This document shows, piece after piece, positions 16,837 to 26,182 of a stretch of 45,304 nt of DNA. The stretch spans positions 1-45,304 of the forward strand of contig NZ_JAHVDV010000038.1 in NCBI RefSeq assembly GCF_051486985.1. The letters run 5' to 3'. Each line of letters begins with the position of its first letter. The first letter of the stretch is position 1. The notes beneath the pieces were generated by a model. The model saw only the letters and a program-made list of their open reading frames with translations, was not told where the DNA came from and searched no databases. Source of the DNA: CBFFRJ01 sp051486985. GTDB taxonomy: Bacteria > Pseudomonadota > Gammaproteobacteria > Enterobacterales > Enterobacteriaceae. The translations under genes were made by a program, and so were the position numbers.

Positions 16837-17048
16837 AAGCACTCCTGATTGAAATCAATACCTCCCTGCCCGCACTGAGTGCGTTGCAAGGCGTGAAATT
16901 CATCAGTCGTGTTTGTTCATTTTTGATGTGCGCTCCAGAATGACGAGGGCTTCGTCGAGGCAAAGGATAGCCGCAGAATGGTCAGGATGACAAGGTTAAA
17001 TTTTAGACTCTTATTCGAGATCGCTTTGAAGAATGGAGATTCAGATAA

Positions 17049-17078
17049 TAAAAAACCCGCCGGGCGGCAGGTTTTTTT
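17049..17078 (-). terminator. Terminator of glyQS
   Basis: On the minus strand CCTGCC and GGCGGG pair around GCCC (17056-17071), followed by a run of T's (A run at 17050-17055); the plus-strand side also has seven T's. It lies about 15 bases beyond the glyS stop codon. Confidence 0.85.
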
Positions 17079-17092
17079 AATTAACGTAACCG

Positions 17093-19162
17093 TTACTGCA
17101 ACAGCGAAATATCCGCGACCTGCAGGAACAATTCACGCAGTTTGGCGAGCAGCGTCAGACGATTGAGACGCACCTCTTTCTCTTCCGCGTTAACCATGAC
17201 GTTTTCGAAGAACTCATCCACTGGCTCACGCAGCGCCGCCAGTTCAATCAGGGCTTCCTGATAGCGACCTTCCGCGAAATAAGGCTGCAGTTTATCGCGC
17301 AACACAACGAGGTTGCCCGCCAGTTTGATTTCTGCCGCTTCTTTCAGAACGGAAGCATGCACGATGTCGTTCAGCGTTTCGTCGGATTTCGCCAGAATGT
17401 TGGAGACACGCTTGTTGGCTGCCGCCAGCGCAGAGGCCTCTTCCAGGGAGCGGAAATGGGACACTGCTTTCATGCGTGCATCGAAGTCTGCCGGACGGGT
17501 CGGACGACGCGCCAGCACCGCCTGAATGGTGTCCACGGTGTAGCCTTCGTCCTGATACCAGGCGCGGAAGCGGCCGAGCATAAAGTCGATAACATCATCC
17601 ACGACTTTCGCATTGGTCAGCTTGTCGCCGTACAGACGCACCGCCTCTTCGGTCAGCGTTTGCAGATCCAGATTCAGGTTCTTCTCAACGATGATACGCA
17701 GCACGCCCAGTGCAGCACGACGCAGCGCAAACGGGTCTTTGTCGCCTTTCGGATGCTGACCGATACCGAAGATACCCGCCAGGGTGTCCATCTTATCGGC
17801 AATCGCGACCGCGCAGGCTACCGGATTAGACGGCAGGTCATCACCGGCAAAACGCGGCTGGTACTGTTCGTTCAGCGCGACGGCAACGTCTTCCGCTTCA
17901 CCGTCATGACGCGCATAGTGCATGCCCATCACGCCCTGGGTGTCGGTGAACTCGAAGACCATGTTGGTCATCAGGTCGCACTTGGACAGCAGCCCCGCGC
18001 GGGTGGCGTGGTTAACATCCGCGCCCGTCTGACCGGCAATCCAGCCCGCCAGGGCCTGAATACGGTCAGTTTTGTCACGCAGCGTACCCAGTTGCTGCTG
18101 GAACAGCACGGTTTGCAGACGCGGCAGATTATCTTCCAGACGTTTTTTACGGTCAGTATTGAAGAAGAACTCGGCATCCGCCAGACGCGGGCGCACTACC
18201 TTTTCGTTACCGGAGATGATCTGCTGCGGATCTTTGGATTCGATATTCGCCACGAAGATAAAGTTTGGCAGCAGCTTGCCCGCGTTGTCATAAACCGGGA
18301 AGTACTTCTGATCGCCCTTCATGGTGTAGACCAGCGCTTCAGCAGGCACCGCGAGGAACTTCTCTTCGAATTTCGCCGTCAGCACTACCGGCCATTCCAC
18401 CAGCGAGGTGACCTCTTCCAGCAGGCTTTCGCTCAGATCAGCATTACCGCCAATCTTACGTGCAGCCGCTTCGGCATCCGCTTTGATGGTCGCTTTACGC
18501 GCGTCGTAGTCGGCGATGACTTTACCGCGCTCGAGCAGAATTTGCGGATACTGATCGGCATGGTCGATGGTGAATTCCGGCTCGCCCATAAAGCGGTGCC
18601 CGCGAATCACGCGATCGGACTGAATGCCCAGAATGGTTGCCGGAATGAGTTTGTCGCCCAGCAGCAGGGTCACGGTATGCACCGGACGCACGAAGTGGAC
18701 GTCGCTTGCACCCCAGCGCATCAGTTTCGGGATCGGCAGTTTCGCCAGAGAGGTGGCAACCATGTTCGGCAGCAGCGCTTCTGCGCTTTCGCCTTTGACA
18801 TGAGCGCGATACAGCAGCCATTCACCTTTATCGGTGGTCAGACGCTCGGCCTGGTCAACGGTGATACCGCAACCGCGTGCCCAGCCCTCTGCCGCTTTGC
18901 TCGGTTTACCCTCAGCATCGAACGCCGCAGAAACTGCCGGGCCGCGTTTTTCGACTTCGCGATCCGGCTGGGATGCCGCCAGGTTCGCCACTTTCAGCGC
19001 CAGACGGCGCGGTGCCGCAAACCACTCGACGTTACCATGCACAAGGCCTGCGTTATCAAGCTCGGCCGTCACGTTCGCAGCAAAGGACTCCGCCAGGCTG
19101 CGCAGGGCTTTTGGTGGCAGCTCTTCGGTGCCGATTTCCACCAGGAAAGTATTCTCAGACAT
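17093..19162 (-). CDS. glyS: Glycyl-tRNA synthetase beta subunit
   Basis: Beta subunit (689 aa, as in E. coli) of the bacterial alpha2-beta2 glycyl-tRNA synthetase. It binds tRNA-Gly and is required for aminoacylation together with GlyQ. The chain begins with the typical MSENTFLVEIGTEELPPKAL, has the B3/B4-like and HD-like central segments (AIADKMDTLAGIFGIGQHPKGDKDPFALRR) and an anticodon-binding C-terminal region rich in Ala and Leu. Length and sequence indicate an intact gene. It starts 9 bases after the glyQ stop, so the two are translated from one mRNA. Confidence 0.98.
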   Translation of the reverse strand: MSENTFLVEIGTEELPPKALRSLAESFAANVTAELDNAGLVHGNVEWFAAPRRLALKVANLAASQPDREVEKRGPAVSAAFDAEGKPSKAAEGWARGCGITVDQAERLTTDKGEWLLYRAHVKGESAEALLPNMVATSLAKLPIPKLMRWGASDVHFVRPVHTVTLLLGDKLIPATILGIQSDRVIRGHRFMGEPEFTIDHADQYPQILLERGKVIADYDARKATIKADAEAAARKIGGNADLSESLLEEVTSLVEWPVVLTAKFEEKFLAVPAEALVYTMKGDQKYFPVYDNAGKLLPNFIFVANIESKDPQQIISGNEKVVRPRLADAEFFFNTDRKKRLEDNLPRLQTVLFQQQLGTLRDKTDRIQALAGWIAGQTGADVNHATRAGLLSKCDLMTNMVFEFTDTQGVMGMHYARHDGEAEDVAVALNEQYQPRFAGDDLPSNPVACAVAIADKMDTLAGIFGIGQHPKGDKDPFALRRAALGVLRIIVEKNLNLDLQTLTEEAVRLYGDKLTNAKVVDDVIDFMLGRFRAWYQDEGYTVDTIQAVLARRPTRPADFDARMKAVSHFRSLEEASALAAANKRVSNILAKSDETLNDIVHASVLKEAAEIKLAGNLVVLRDKLQPYFAEGRYQEALIELAALREPVDEFFENVMVNAEEKEVRLNRLTLLAKLRELFLQVADISLLQ

Positions 19163-19171
19163 GGCCGCCTC

Positions 19172-20083
19172 TTATTTATTCTTGTTGCACATCGGGAAGC
19201 CGAGGGCTTCACGGGAAGCATAATAAGCTTCAGCTACCGCTTTGGTCAGGGTGCGAATGCGCAGGATGTAGCGCTGACGCTCGGTAACGGAGATGGCTTT
19301 ACGCGCATCCAGCAGGTTGAAGCTATGTGCGGCTTTCAGAATACGCTCGTAGGCAGGCAGCGGCAGCGGATTTTCCAGCGCCAGCAGCTGCTGGGCTTCT
19401 TTCTCGTACTGTTCAAAGCAGGAGAACAGGAAGTCCACATCAGCGTATTCGAAGTTGTAGGTGGACTGCTCCACTTCGTTCTGATGAAACACGTCGCCGT
19501 AGGTGGTTTTACCCAGCGGGCCGTCGCTCCAGACCAGGTCATAAACGCTGTCTACGCCCTGAATGTACATCGCCAGACGTTCCAGACCGTAGGTGATTTC
19601 ACCGGTAACGGGTTTACACTCCAGGCCACCAACCTGCTGGAAGTAAGTGAACTGCGTCACTTCCATGCCGTTCAGCCACACTTCCCAGCCCAGTCCCCAG
19701 GCACCCAGCGTCGGGTTTTCCCAGTTATCTTCCACGAAGCGAATATCGTGAATGGTCGGGTCCATACCCAGCTCTTTCAGCGACCCCAGGTACAGCTCCT
19801 GGATGTTATCCGGTGATGGTTTGATGACCACCTGGAACTGATAGTAGTGCTGTAAACGGTTCGGGTTTTCGCCGTAGCGGCCATCGGTCGGGCGTCGAGA
19901 AGGCTGCACGTAGGCGGTCGCCATCGGCTCCGGCCCTAACGCGCGCAGACAGGTCATGGGATGAGAGGTGCCGGCGCCAACTTCCATGTCCAGTGGTTGA
20001 ACAATGGTGCAGCCCTGGCGAGCCCAGTAATCCTGTAAGGTCAGGATCAGGCCCTGAAAGGTCCTGGTATCAAACTTTTGCAT
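19172..20083 (-). CDS. glyQ: Glycyl-tRNA synthetase alpha subunit
   Basis: Catalytic alpha subunit, 303 aa as in E. coli. This class II core forms glycyl-adenylate and, with GlyS, charges tRNA-Gly. The start MQKFDTRTFQGLILTLQDYW and the segments MEVGAGTSHPMTCLRALGPE and QPSRRPTDGRYGENPNRLQHYYQ (the class II motif 2 region) are characteristic. The ribosome site is weak, as in E. coli. On the minus strand a good -10 (TATACT, 20125-20130) lies 41 bases before the start and probably marks the glyQS promoter; a matching -35 is poor. Confidence 0.98.
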   Translation of the reverse strand: MQKFDTRTFQGLILTLQDYWARQGCTIVQPLDMEVGAGTSHPMTCLRALGPEPMATAYVQPSRRPTDGRYGENPNRLQHYYQFQVVIKPSPDNIQELYLGSLKELGMDPTIHDIRFVEDNWENPTLGAWGLGWEVWLNGMEVTQFTYFQQVGGLECKPVTGEITYGLERLAMYIQGVDSVYDLVWSDGPLGKTTYGDVFHQNEVEQSTYNFEYADVDFLFSCFEQYEKEAQQLLALENPLPLPAYERILKAAHSFNLLDARKAISVTERQRYILRIRTLTKAVAEAYYASREALGFPMCNKNK

Positions 20084-20187
20084 ATTATTTCGTGCTGGAT
20101 ACGTGTGGATTTAAGGAAGGGCTCAGTATACCCGCTGAGTGCAAGATATACAGTATGAAACAGGTTTGTTTAGGGAAAATTGAAAAA

Positions 20188-20490
20188 CTAGCGCATAGAA
20201 AGGTGCAAAAACTGCCCTTCTGCATCGAAAGCGCAGACAAAGCGCTCCTTCAGAGGGGTAAACCCGCGCATTTCATAGCTACTCTGGAACTGTTCAAACC
20301 CGATAACGGCGATTTTTTGCCTGTCGGTGTTGTAGCGGTAGGCCGCACTATTCCTGCACTGTTGCTCCATTGCCAGCGAATGTGACGGGCTGACTTTGGT
20401 TTTTTGCGCCTTTTGTTCAGGTGCGGTCTGCTGAGCGCTGCATCCGGCGATAAGTAATGTCAGCGCTGTTGCTATCTCTTTCATCATCAT
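20188..20490 (-). CDS. ysaB: Small lipoprotein YsaB
   Basis: Predicted lipoprotein of 100 aa (E. coli YsaB is 99). A short hydrophobic signal ends in the lipobox LIAGC with Cys17. The conserved C-terminal half reads NTDRQKIAVIGFEQFQSSYE..GF and ends FDAEGQFLHLSMR, as in YsaB; two Cys (CRNSAAY and VCAFD) may form a disulfide. Three consecutive ATG codons at 20482-20490 make the exact start uncertain. Function unknown. It lies upstream of glyQ on the same strand. Confidence 0.88.
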   Translation of the reverse strand: MMMKEIATALTLLIAGCSAQQTAPEQKAQKTKVSPSHSLAMEQQCRNSAAYRYNTDRQKIAVIGFEQFQSSYEMRGFTPLKERFVCAFDAEGQFLHLSMR

Positions 20491-20665
20491 TTTCTTACCG
20501 TCAGCCGGGCATGCTGTTATTTTTATCAGGAACACCTTCGAACCCTAAATCTTGCAAACCCAGCCGCCGGGTAACAAGCGCAGGCGGGAAAACTCAGAAT
20601 TATCCAGTGAGAAAGTGGAATAAATCGTTAGTCTGAGGGTATTTGACGGGAAAATTGAGGAACTG

Positions 20666-21661
20666 ATGTCGCCGAAAATTAACTGGATTGAAAATCTGCG
20701 AGGGATCGCCTGTTTGATGGTTGTGATGATCCATACCACAAGCTGGTATATCACCAATGCGGCAAGCGTCAGCACCTTCGACTGGGGAGTCGCCAATCTC
20801 CTGAACTCCGCGTCACGTGTCAGCGTGCCGCTCTTTTTTATGATTTCAGGCTATCTTTTCTTCGGCGAGCGCAGCGCGCAACCGCGTCATTTTTTACGCA
20901 TCGGCCTCTGTTTACTGTTCTACAGTACCCTCGCCTTTGCGTATATTTTCTTTTTCACTTCGATTAACAGCGATTTAGCGCTGAAAAACCTGCTGCAAAA
21001 GCCGGTGTTCTACCACCTTTGGTTCTTCTTCGCGATTATCGTCATCTACCTGGTATCACCGTTAATTCAGGTAAAAACCGTCAGCGGAAAAATGCTGCTG
21101 GCGCTCATGGTGGTGATTGGCGTCATCGCAAATCCGAATACGGTGGCACAAAAAATGGGGGGCTTCGAGTGGCTCCCGATCAATCTCTATATCAATGGCG
21201 ATACTTTTTACTATGTGGTGTATGGCCTGCTGGGTCGCGCCCTGGGGATGATGGACACCCACAAAAAACCACTCAGCGCGGTAAGCGCCGTTGTCTTCGT
21301 GCTGGCGGTCTGGGCCATCTCGCATGGCACACTGAACGAACTGAAATGGCGCGGTAACTTCGCCGATACCTGGTATCTGTACTGCGGCCCGTTGGTCTTC
21401 ATTTGTGCTATAACGCTGTTAACACTGGTGAAAAACACTCTTAACACCCGGGTTTTACCTGGGCTGCGCATGATTTCGCAACACTCACTGGGGATCTACG
21501 GTTTTCACGCCCTGATTATCCATGCGCTGCGTACGCGTGGCGTGGAAATCCAGCGCTGGCCGGTACTCGATATTATCTGGATATTTAGTATCACGCTGGT
21601 GGTGAGTCTGGGGCTGTCGATGCTGTTACAGCGTGTTGATACGCGGCGTTATATTAGTTGA
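20666..21661 (+). CDS. wecH: Enterobacterial common antigen O-acetyltransferase WecH
   Basis: 331-aa integral membrane acyltransferase of family 3, the E. coli WecH (YiaH) length. It adds O-acetyl groups to N-acetylglucosamine residues of enterobacterial common antigen. About ten membrane helices are visible. The family's conserved His is His23 in VVMIHTTSW, following WIENLRGIACLMVV; the second characteristic stretch is SVPLFFMISGYLFF. GAGGAACTG precedes the ATG. In E. coli yiaA and yiaB separate this gene from xylB; here they are absent and a repeat-bearing gap follows. Confidence 0.95.
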   Translation: MSPKINWIENLRGIACLMVVMIHTTSWYITNAASVSTFDWGVANLLNSASRVSVPLFFMISGYLFFGERSAQPRHFLRIGLCLLFYSTLAFAYIFFFTSINSDLALKNLLQKPVFYHLWFFFAIIVIYLVSPLIQVKTVSGKMLLALMVVIGVIANPNTVAQKMGGFEWLPINLYINGDTFYYVVYGLLGRALGMMDTHKKPLSAVSAVVFVLAVWAISHGTLNELKWRGNFADTWYLYCGPLVFICAITLLTLVKNTLNTRVLPGLRMISQHSLGIYGFHALIIHALRTRGVEIQRWPVLDIIWIFSITLVVSLGLSMLLQRVDTRRYIS

Positions 21662-21675
21662 GAGAAGACACCCGG

Positions 21676-21899
21676 CCGCGGCATCCTCAACCAATGGGCT
21701 GAGGGATCCGCATAAAAATGCGAGTACGGGCAATCCCTCCGCCCGCTTCCCTGCGGGCGGCCCCGGTCAGCCGCCAACGTCTCATCGGTTTTCAGCCAGA
21801 CCCTGTCATCGCTGTAACTGTTTTATTCCCATTGCGCGGTGTTATCGCTGTAAAACGTAATATTACCGCGGATTCCTCAGCCCAATGGGCGAGGGAACC
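21676..21899. repeat. Direct repeat pair in the wecH-xylB gap
   Basis: Two similar segments of about 34 bases, 21676-21709 and 21867-21899, share CCGCGG, ATTCCTCA/ATCCTCA, CCAATGGGC and GAGGGA-CC in the same order and orientation, 191 bases apart. Between them is a palindrome (GCCCGC..GCGGGC near 21740-21757) and two copies of ATCGCTGTAA. The 243-base gap holds no gene. It may be a degenerate copy of a palindromic repeat cluster. Confidence 0.6.
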
Positions 21900-21904
21900 T
21901 GGAT

Positions 21905-23359
21905 TCAGGACATTAACGGTAAAAGCTGCTGATAAATGCGGCGGAAGGTTTCGCGACGCGGCTGGTAAGAAGCGTGGCGGGCTGCATCCGGGATATGTTG
22001 TTGCTCAATAGTCAGTTGCGGTAAAAGACGGGCAGGCGGCACGTCAGGATGAAGCGCAATTTGCGCCAGCCGGGCAGCCCCAAGCGCCGGCCCGACATCC
22101 CCGCCCGTGCGGTAGTCCAGTTGCTGACCGCTGATATCCGCGAGCATCTGCCGCCAGTAGCCGCTACGTGCCCCACCGCCTATCAACGTCACACGCTGTG
22201 GCGTCACTCCACAGGCGTGTACTACGTCCATGCCATCCGCCAGCGCATAACCCACGCCTTCCAGCACCGACTTTGCCAGCTCATTCGGCCCATGCTGATG
22301 GGTCAGACCAAAAAAGACGCCTTTGGCTTGCGGATTATTATGTGGTGTACGCTCACCGGACAAATAAGGCAAAAACCAGAGATCGCCCGCTCGCTCGTCC
22401 GCGTGTTCCGCCGCCGCAATAAACGCCTGCACCGAAGGCTGACCGGTCAGTTTTGCCGCCCAGTCCAGGCAAGAGGCAGCACTTAACATGACAGACATCA
22501 AATGCCAGCGCCCAGGCAGCGCGTGGCAGAAGCTATGTACGGCGCTTTCGGGCTTGCTGAGGAATCCTTCACTTACCGCAAAATAAACGCCTGAGGTGCC
22601 GAGCGACAGCATTGCCTGCCCCGCATCCGCCATGCCGACACCCACGGCGCCGGCGGCGTTATCACCTCCACCCGCGACAACAGGAACAGGCGACATCCCC
22701 CACCGTTCGGCAATATCAGGTAACAGGGTGCCCGTCACATCGCACCCCTCGAACAGCGCAGGCATGTGGTCGCGGGTAAGCCCGCAGGCGGCGAGCATCT
22801 CATCGCTCCAGTCGCGTTTTGCCACATCCAGCCACATGGTTCCGGCGGCATCAGACATGTCGCTGGCGTAGGTCCCGGTCATTTGCAGCCGCAGGTAATC
22901 CTTCGGCAGGAGGACTTTTGCCACCCGTGCAAACCGTTCGGGCTCGTGGCGCTTCACCCAGAGCAGCTTCGGTGCGGTGAAGCCCGGCATCATCAGGTTA
23001 CCGGTAATGGCGCGGGAATTTTCCACCGCAGATTCCAGCAACCTGCACTCTTCTGCACAGCGTCCGTCATTCCACAAAATAGCCGGGCGCAGTACCTGAT
23101 CGTCTTTATCCAGTAGTGTCGCACCGTGCATCTGCCCGGCCAGGCCAATAGCCTTTACCTGCTGCAAAGTGTGCTGTTCGCTTAAGCCGCGGATGGCGCG
23201 GTCCGTCGCCTGCCACCAGTGACCGGGATCCTGCTCAGACCAGAGCGGGTGCGGACGCGACACCGTGAGCTTTTCCGTTTGCGACCCCAGGACGGTGCCC
23301 TGCTCATCGAGCAAAATCGCCTTCACCCCGGATGTGCCAAGATCGATCCCGATATACAT
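21905..23359 (-). CDS. xylB: Xylulokinase
   Basis: FGGY-family kinase, 484 aa as in E. coli; phosphorylates D-xylulose to D-xylulose 5-phosphate in the cytoplasm. The N-terminal phosphate-binding loop is GIDLGTSGVKA (4-14), the substrate region is LAGQMHGATLLD (73-84), the catalytic Asp233 lies in AGGGDNAAGAVG, and the C-terminal ATP motif is LIGGGARSGYWRQMLADI. The ATG at 23359 gives MYIGID, matching E. coli; the frame continues upstream to 23383 without support. It follows xylA by about 62 bases on the same strand. Confidence 0.97.
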   Translation of the reverse strand: MYIGIDLGTSGVKAILLDEQGTVLGSQTEKLTVSRPHPLWSEQDPGHWWQATDRAIRGLSEQHTLQQVKAIGLAGQMHGATLLDKDDQVLRPAILWNDGRCAEECRLLESAVENSRAITGNLMMPGFTAPKLLWVKRHEPERFARVAKVLLPKDYLRLQMTGTYASDMSDAAGTMWLDVAKRDWSDEMLAACGLTRDHMPALFEGCDVTGTLLPDIAERWGMSPVPVVAGGGDNAAGAVGVGMADAGQAMLSLGTSGVYFAVSEGFLSKPESAVHSFCHALPGRWHLMSVMLSAASCLDWAAKLTGQPSVQAFIAAAEHADERAGDLWFLPYLSGERTPHNNPQAKGVFFGLTHQHGPNELAKSVLEGVGYALADGMDVVHACGVTPQRVTLIGGGARSGYWRQMLADISGQQLDYRTGGDVGPALGAARLAQIALHPDVPPARLLPQLTIEQQHIPDAARHASYQPRRETFRRIYQQLLPLMS

Positions 23360-23421
23360 AGCGGTAACTCCTTTGAAAACCATGCCCGATCGCTGACCGG
23401 GCCGTTGAGTGCCTCAGGCGA

Positions 23422-24744
23422 TTATTTGTCGAACAGGTAATGATTAACCAGATTCTCCAGCAATTCCTGATGCCCGCTCTGATGAACTGGCGCCAGGTTC
23501 TGCTGTTCAGCGTACTTCGCCAGCTCCGCAAGCGTTAGCTGCCCCTGAAGAATTTGCTGGCCCAGTTCACCATTCCACCCTGCGTAACGTTTTGCCACAC
23601 GCTTATCGAGCTCGCCCTCCTGGGTCATTCGCGCTGCGACTTTTAACGCCAGCGCCATAGTGTCCATCGCCCCGATGTGGCCATAGAAGAGGTCATATTT
23701 ATCGGTGCTCTGGCGGCGTACTTTGGCATCGAAATTGAGACCACCGGTGGTGAACCCGCCCGCTTTGATGATTTCATACATCACCAGCGCATTCTCCTCA
23801 ACGCTAATCGGGAACTGGTCGGTATCCCAACCCAGCTGCGGGTCGCCACGGTTGGCATCCACTGAACCAAAGATTCCCAGCGCAATGGCAGAGGCGATTT
23901 CATGATGGAAAGAGTGCCCCGCCAGGGTCGCATGGTTGGCTTCGATATTAACTTTGATCTCTTTTTCCAGACCAAACTGTTTCAGGAAGCCATACACCGT
24001 TGCCACGTCATAATCGTACTGGTGCTTGGTCGGCTCCTGCGGCTTCGGCTCGATCAGCAGCGTGCCACGGAAGCCAATTTTATGTTTATGCTCGACCACC
24101 ATCTGCATAAAGCGGCCAATCTGCTCGCGCTCCTGCCGCAAATCCGTGTTAAGCAGTGTTTCATACCCTTCACGCCCTCCCCACAGCACGTAGTTTTCAC
24201 CGCCGAGTTTATGCGTGGCATTCATGGCATTGGCGACCTGGGTAGCGGCCCAACTGAATACGTCAGGATCCGGGTTAGTGGCGGCACCGGCGCCGTAGCG
24301 CGGGTTGGTGAAGCAGTTGGCGGTACCCCACAACAGCTTGACTCCACTCTGCTGCTGTTTTTCTGCCAGCACGTCCACCATTTGCGCGAAGTTATTGATG
24401 TATTCCTTCAGCGATGCGCCTTCCGGTGAGACGTCAACATCGTGGAAGCAGTAGTAGGGCACATTCAGCTTGTGGAAGAATTCAAATGCAACGTCAGCTT
24501 TGCGTTTCGCCAGCTCAAGCGCGTCTCCCGGCTTCTGCCAGGGCCTGTCGAAGGAGCCCACGCCAAACATGTCTGCGCCATTCCAGCAGAAGGTGTGCCA
24601 GTAACAGGCGGCAAAGCGCAGGTGATCTTCCATTCGTTTACCCAGCACCAACTCGTCCGGGTTGTAATGGCGAAACGCTAATGGATTGGTGGTAGTCGGG
24701 CCTTCAAAACGAACACGTTCGAGCTGGTCAAAATAAGCTTGCAT
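23422..24744 (-). CDS. xylA: Xylose isomerase
   Basis: Cytoplasmic TIM-barrel enzyme, 440 aa as in E. coli; converts D-xylose to D-xylulose with two divalent metals. The signature around the catalytic His101-Asp104 pair is FHDVDVSPEG; other active-site segments are LLIEPKPQEPTKHQYDYD (metal Glu), NIEANHATLAGH (Glu and His), GSVDANRGDPQLGWDTDQFP (metal Asp residues) and GGLNFDAKVRR. The ATG at 24744 has GGAG upstream and gives MQAYFDQLER. First gene of the xylAB operon, divergent from xylFGH. Confidence 0.98.
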   Translation of the reverse strand: MQAYFDQLERVRFEGPTTTNPLAFRHYNPDELVLGKRMEDHLRFAACYWHTFCWNGADMFGVGSFDRPWQKPGDALELAKRKADVAFEFFHKLNVPYYCFHDVDVSPEGASLKEYINNFAQMVDVLAEKQQQSGVKLLWGTANCFTNPRYGAGAATNPDPDVFSWAATQVANAMNATHKLGGENYVLWGGREGYETLLNTDLRQEREQIGRFMQMVVEHKHKIGFRGTLLIEPKPQEPTKHQYDYDVATVYGFLKQFGLEKEIKVNIEANHATLAGHSFHHEIASAIALGIFGSVDANRGDPQLGWDTDQFPISVEENALVMYEIIKAGGFTTGGLNFDAKVRRQSTDKYDLFYGHIGAMDTMALALKVAARMTQEGELDKRVAKRYAGWNGELGQQILQGQLTLAELAKYAEQQNLAPVHQSGHQELLENLVNHYLFDK

Positions 24745-25106
24745 ATTGAGCTCCATAATCAGGTGTGCGGCAAAGTTTCACTCTCGAAGTAATACTGAGT
24801 TGTCTCATTGCCTTGCTCAATTACGTTATTTCACACTGCCATTAAGAGAATACGCAAATGTGCGCTGTCTCGCAAAAACTGGGCTATTATTTTTGCGGTG
24901 CCCTTCCTGTTTTTTTCGCAAAACCGATTCCGCTTATTTTAAAATCAGATCGCGGTCAAACTTCCACAAATAAACCAAAAATCATAACGCCTGGATAAAA
25001 ATCAGGAATTGCCAGCTCCTGCTTCCGTGTTAAAAATTTGCAACGATCGACGCAGTGCATGTTTCTTTTATCTCAGCTTTGTCACCCTACAAAAGGTATT
25101 ACTATT
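24745..25106. promoter_or_regulatory. Divergent xylA / xylF control region
   Basis: 362 bases between xylA and xylF. In E. coli this region carries two divergent promoters activated by XylR with one central CRP site. Here a CRP-like sequence, AAATGTGCGCTGTCTCGCAA (within 24856-24877), has a perfect left half and a weak right half. Much of the region is AT-rich. I could not assign the XylR boxes or promoter hexamers with confidence. No gene is present. Confidence 0.65.
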
Positions 25107-26099
25107 ATGAAGATAAAGAACCTTTGCCTTACTCTCTGTGCTTCATTGCTGCTCGCCAGCATGGCGGGTCACGCGAAAGAAGTAAAAATTGGTATGGCTA
25201 TCGATGACTTACGTCTCGAACGCTGGCAAAAAGACCGTGATATTTTCGTGAAGAAGGCCGAGTCGCTGGGTGCCACCGTGTTCGTGCAGTCAGCCAACGG
25301 AAATGAAGAAACGCAGATGTCGCAAATTGAAAATATGATAAACCGCGGCGTAGATGTTCTGGTCATTATTCCATACAACGGTCAGGTATTAAGTAATGTC
25401 GTAAAAGAAGCCAAACAGGAAGGGATTAAAGTGCTGGCTTACGACCGCATGATTAATAATGCCGATATCGATTTTTACATCTCTTTTGACAATGAAAAAG
25501 TGGGTGAGTTACAAGCACAAAGTCTTGTCAGCAAAGTGCCGCAAGGGAATTACTTCTTAATGGGTGGCTCACCGGTTGATAATAATGCCAAGTTATTCCG
25601 TGCCGGTCAGATGAAAGTGTTAAAACCCTATGTTGACAGTGGAAAAATTAAAATCGTTGGCGATCAGTGGGTAGATGGCTGGTTGCCAGAAAATGCGCTG
25701 AAAATTATGGAAAATGCGCTGACGGCCAACAATAACAAAATTGATGCCGTTGTTGCCTCCAATGACGCCACCGCTGGCGGCGCGATTCAGGCATTAAGTG
25801 CCCAGGGGCTCGCCGGAAAAGTCGTGATTTCAGGTCAGGATGCTGACCTTGCGGGTATCAAACGGCTTATCAACGGTAGCCAGACGATGACGGTCTATAA
25901 GCCCATCACGCAGCTGGCAAACACCGCCGCAGAAATTGCCGTTGAGTTGGGCAATGGCAAAACCCCCAAATCCGATACCACCCTTAACAACGGTCTGAAG
26001 GAGGTCCCCTCCCGCTTACTGACGCCTATCGAAGTCACCAAAGACAACATCGACGCCACGGTTATCAAAGACGGCTTCCATCAGAAAGACCAGCTATAA
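25107..26099 (+). CDS. xylF: Periplasmic D-xylose-binding protein
   Basis: Substrate-binding component of the XylFGH ABC importer, 330 aa as in E. coli. Signal peptide of about 23 residues (MKIKNLCLTLCASLLLASMA..HA) cut before KEVKIGMAIDDLRLERWQKD, the start of the type I periplasmic-binding fold. Ligand-site segments include AYDRMINNADIDFYISFDNE and AVVASNDATAGGAIQAL. The ATG at 25107 follows AAAAGGTATT; the frame is open further upstream but would bury the signal. A stable hairpin follows, ahead of xylG. Confidence 0.97.
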   Translation: MKIKNLCLTLCASLLLASMAGHAKEVKIGMAIDDLRLERWQKDRDIFVKKAESLGATVFVQSANGNEETQMSQIENMINRGVDVLVIIPYNGQVLSNVVKEAKQEGIKVLAYDRMINNADIDFYISFDNEKVGELQAQSLVSKVPQGNYFLMGGSPVDNNAKLFRAGQMKVLKPYVDSGKIKIVGDQWVDGWLPENALKIMENALTANNNKIDAVVASNDATAGGAIQALSAQGLAGKVVISGQDADLAGIKRLINGSQTMTVYKPITQLANTAAEIAVELGNGKTPKSDTTLNNGLKEVPSRLLTPIEVTKDNIDATVIKDGFHQKDQL

Positions 26100-26105
26100 G
26101 CCTCA

Positions 26106-26134
26106 CGGCATGCCTCCAGCAAGGAGGCATGCCG
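26106..26134 (+). other. Stable hairpin between xylF and xylG
   Basis: A perfect 12-bp stem (26106-26117 with 26123-26134) with a 5-base loop and no T tract. Placed right after a binding-protein gene in an ABC operon, it probably protects the upstream mRNA and keeps XylF more abundant than XylG and XylH; that role is inferred. Confidence 0.75.
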
Positions 26135-26182
26135 GGTTCTCTCTTCAGGCACTGTGAATACCCCGAATGACGTGGAGCAGTT

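Noticed and set aside
17357..19816. An 819-codon open frame on the plus strand opposite glyS and glyQ
   Set aside because: It is exactly antisense to two well-conserved synthetase genes and its translation has no recognisable domain; GC-rich codon usage on the minus strand leaves the opposite frame open.
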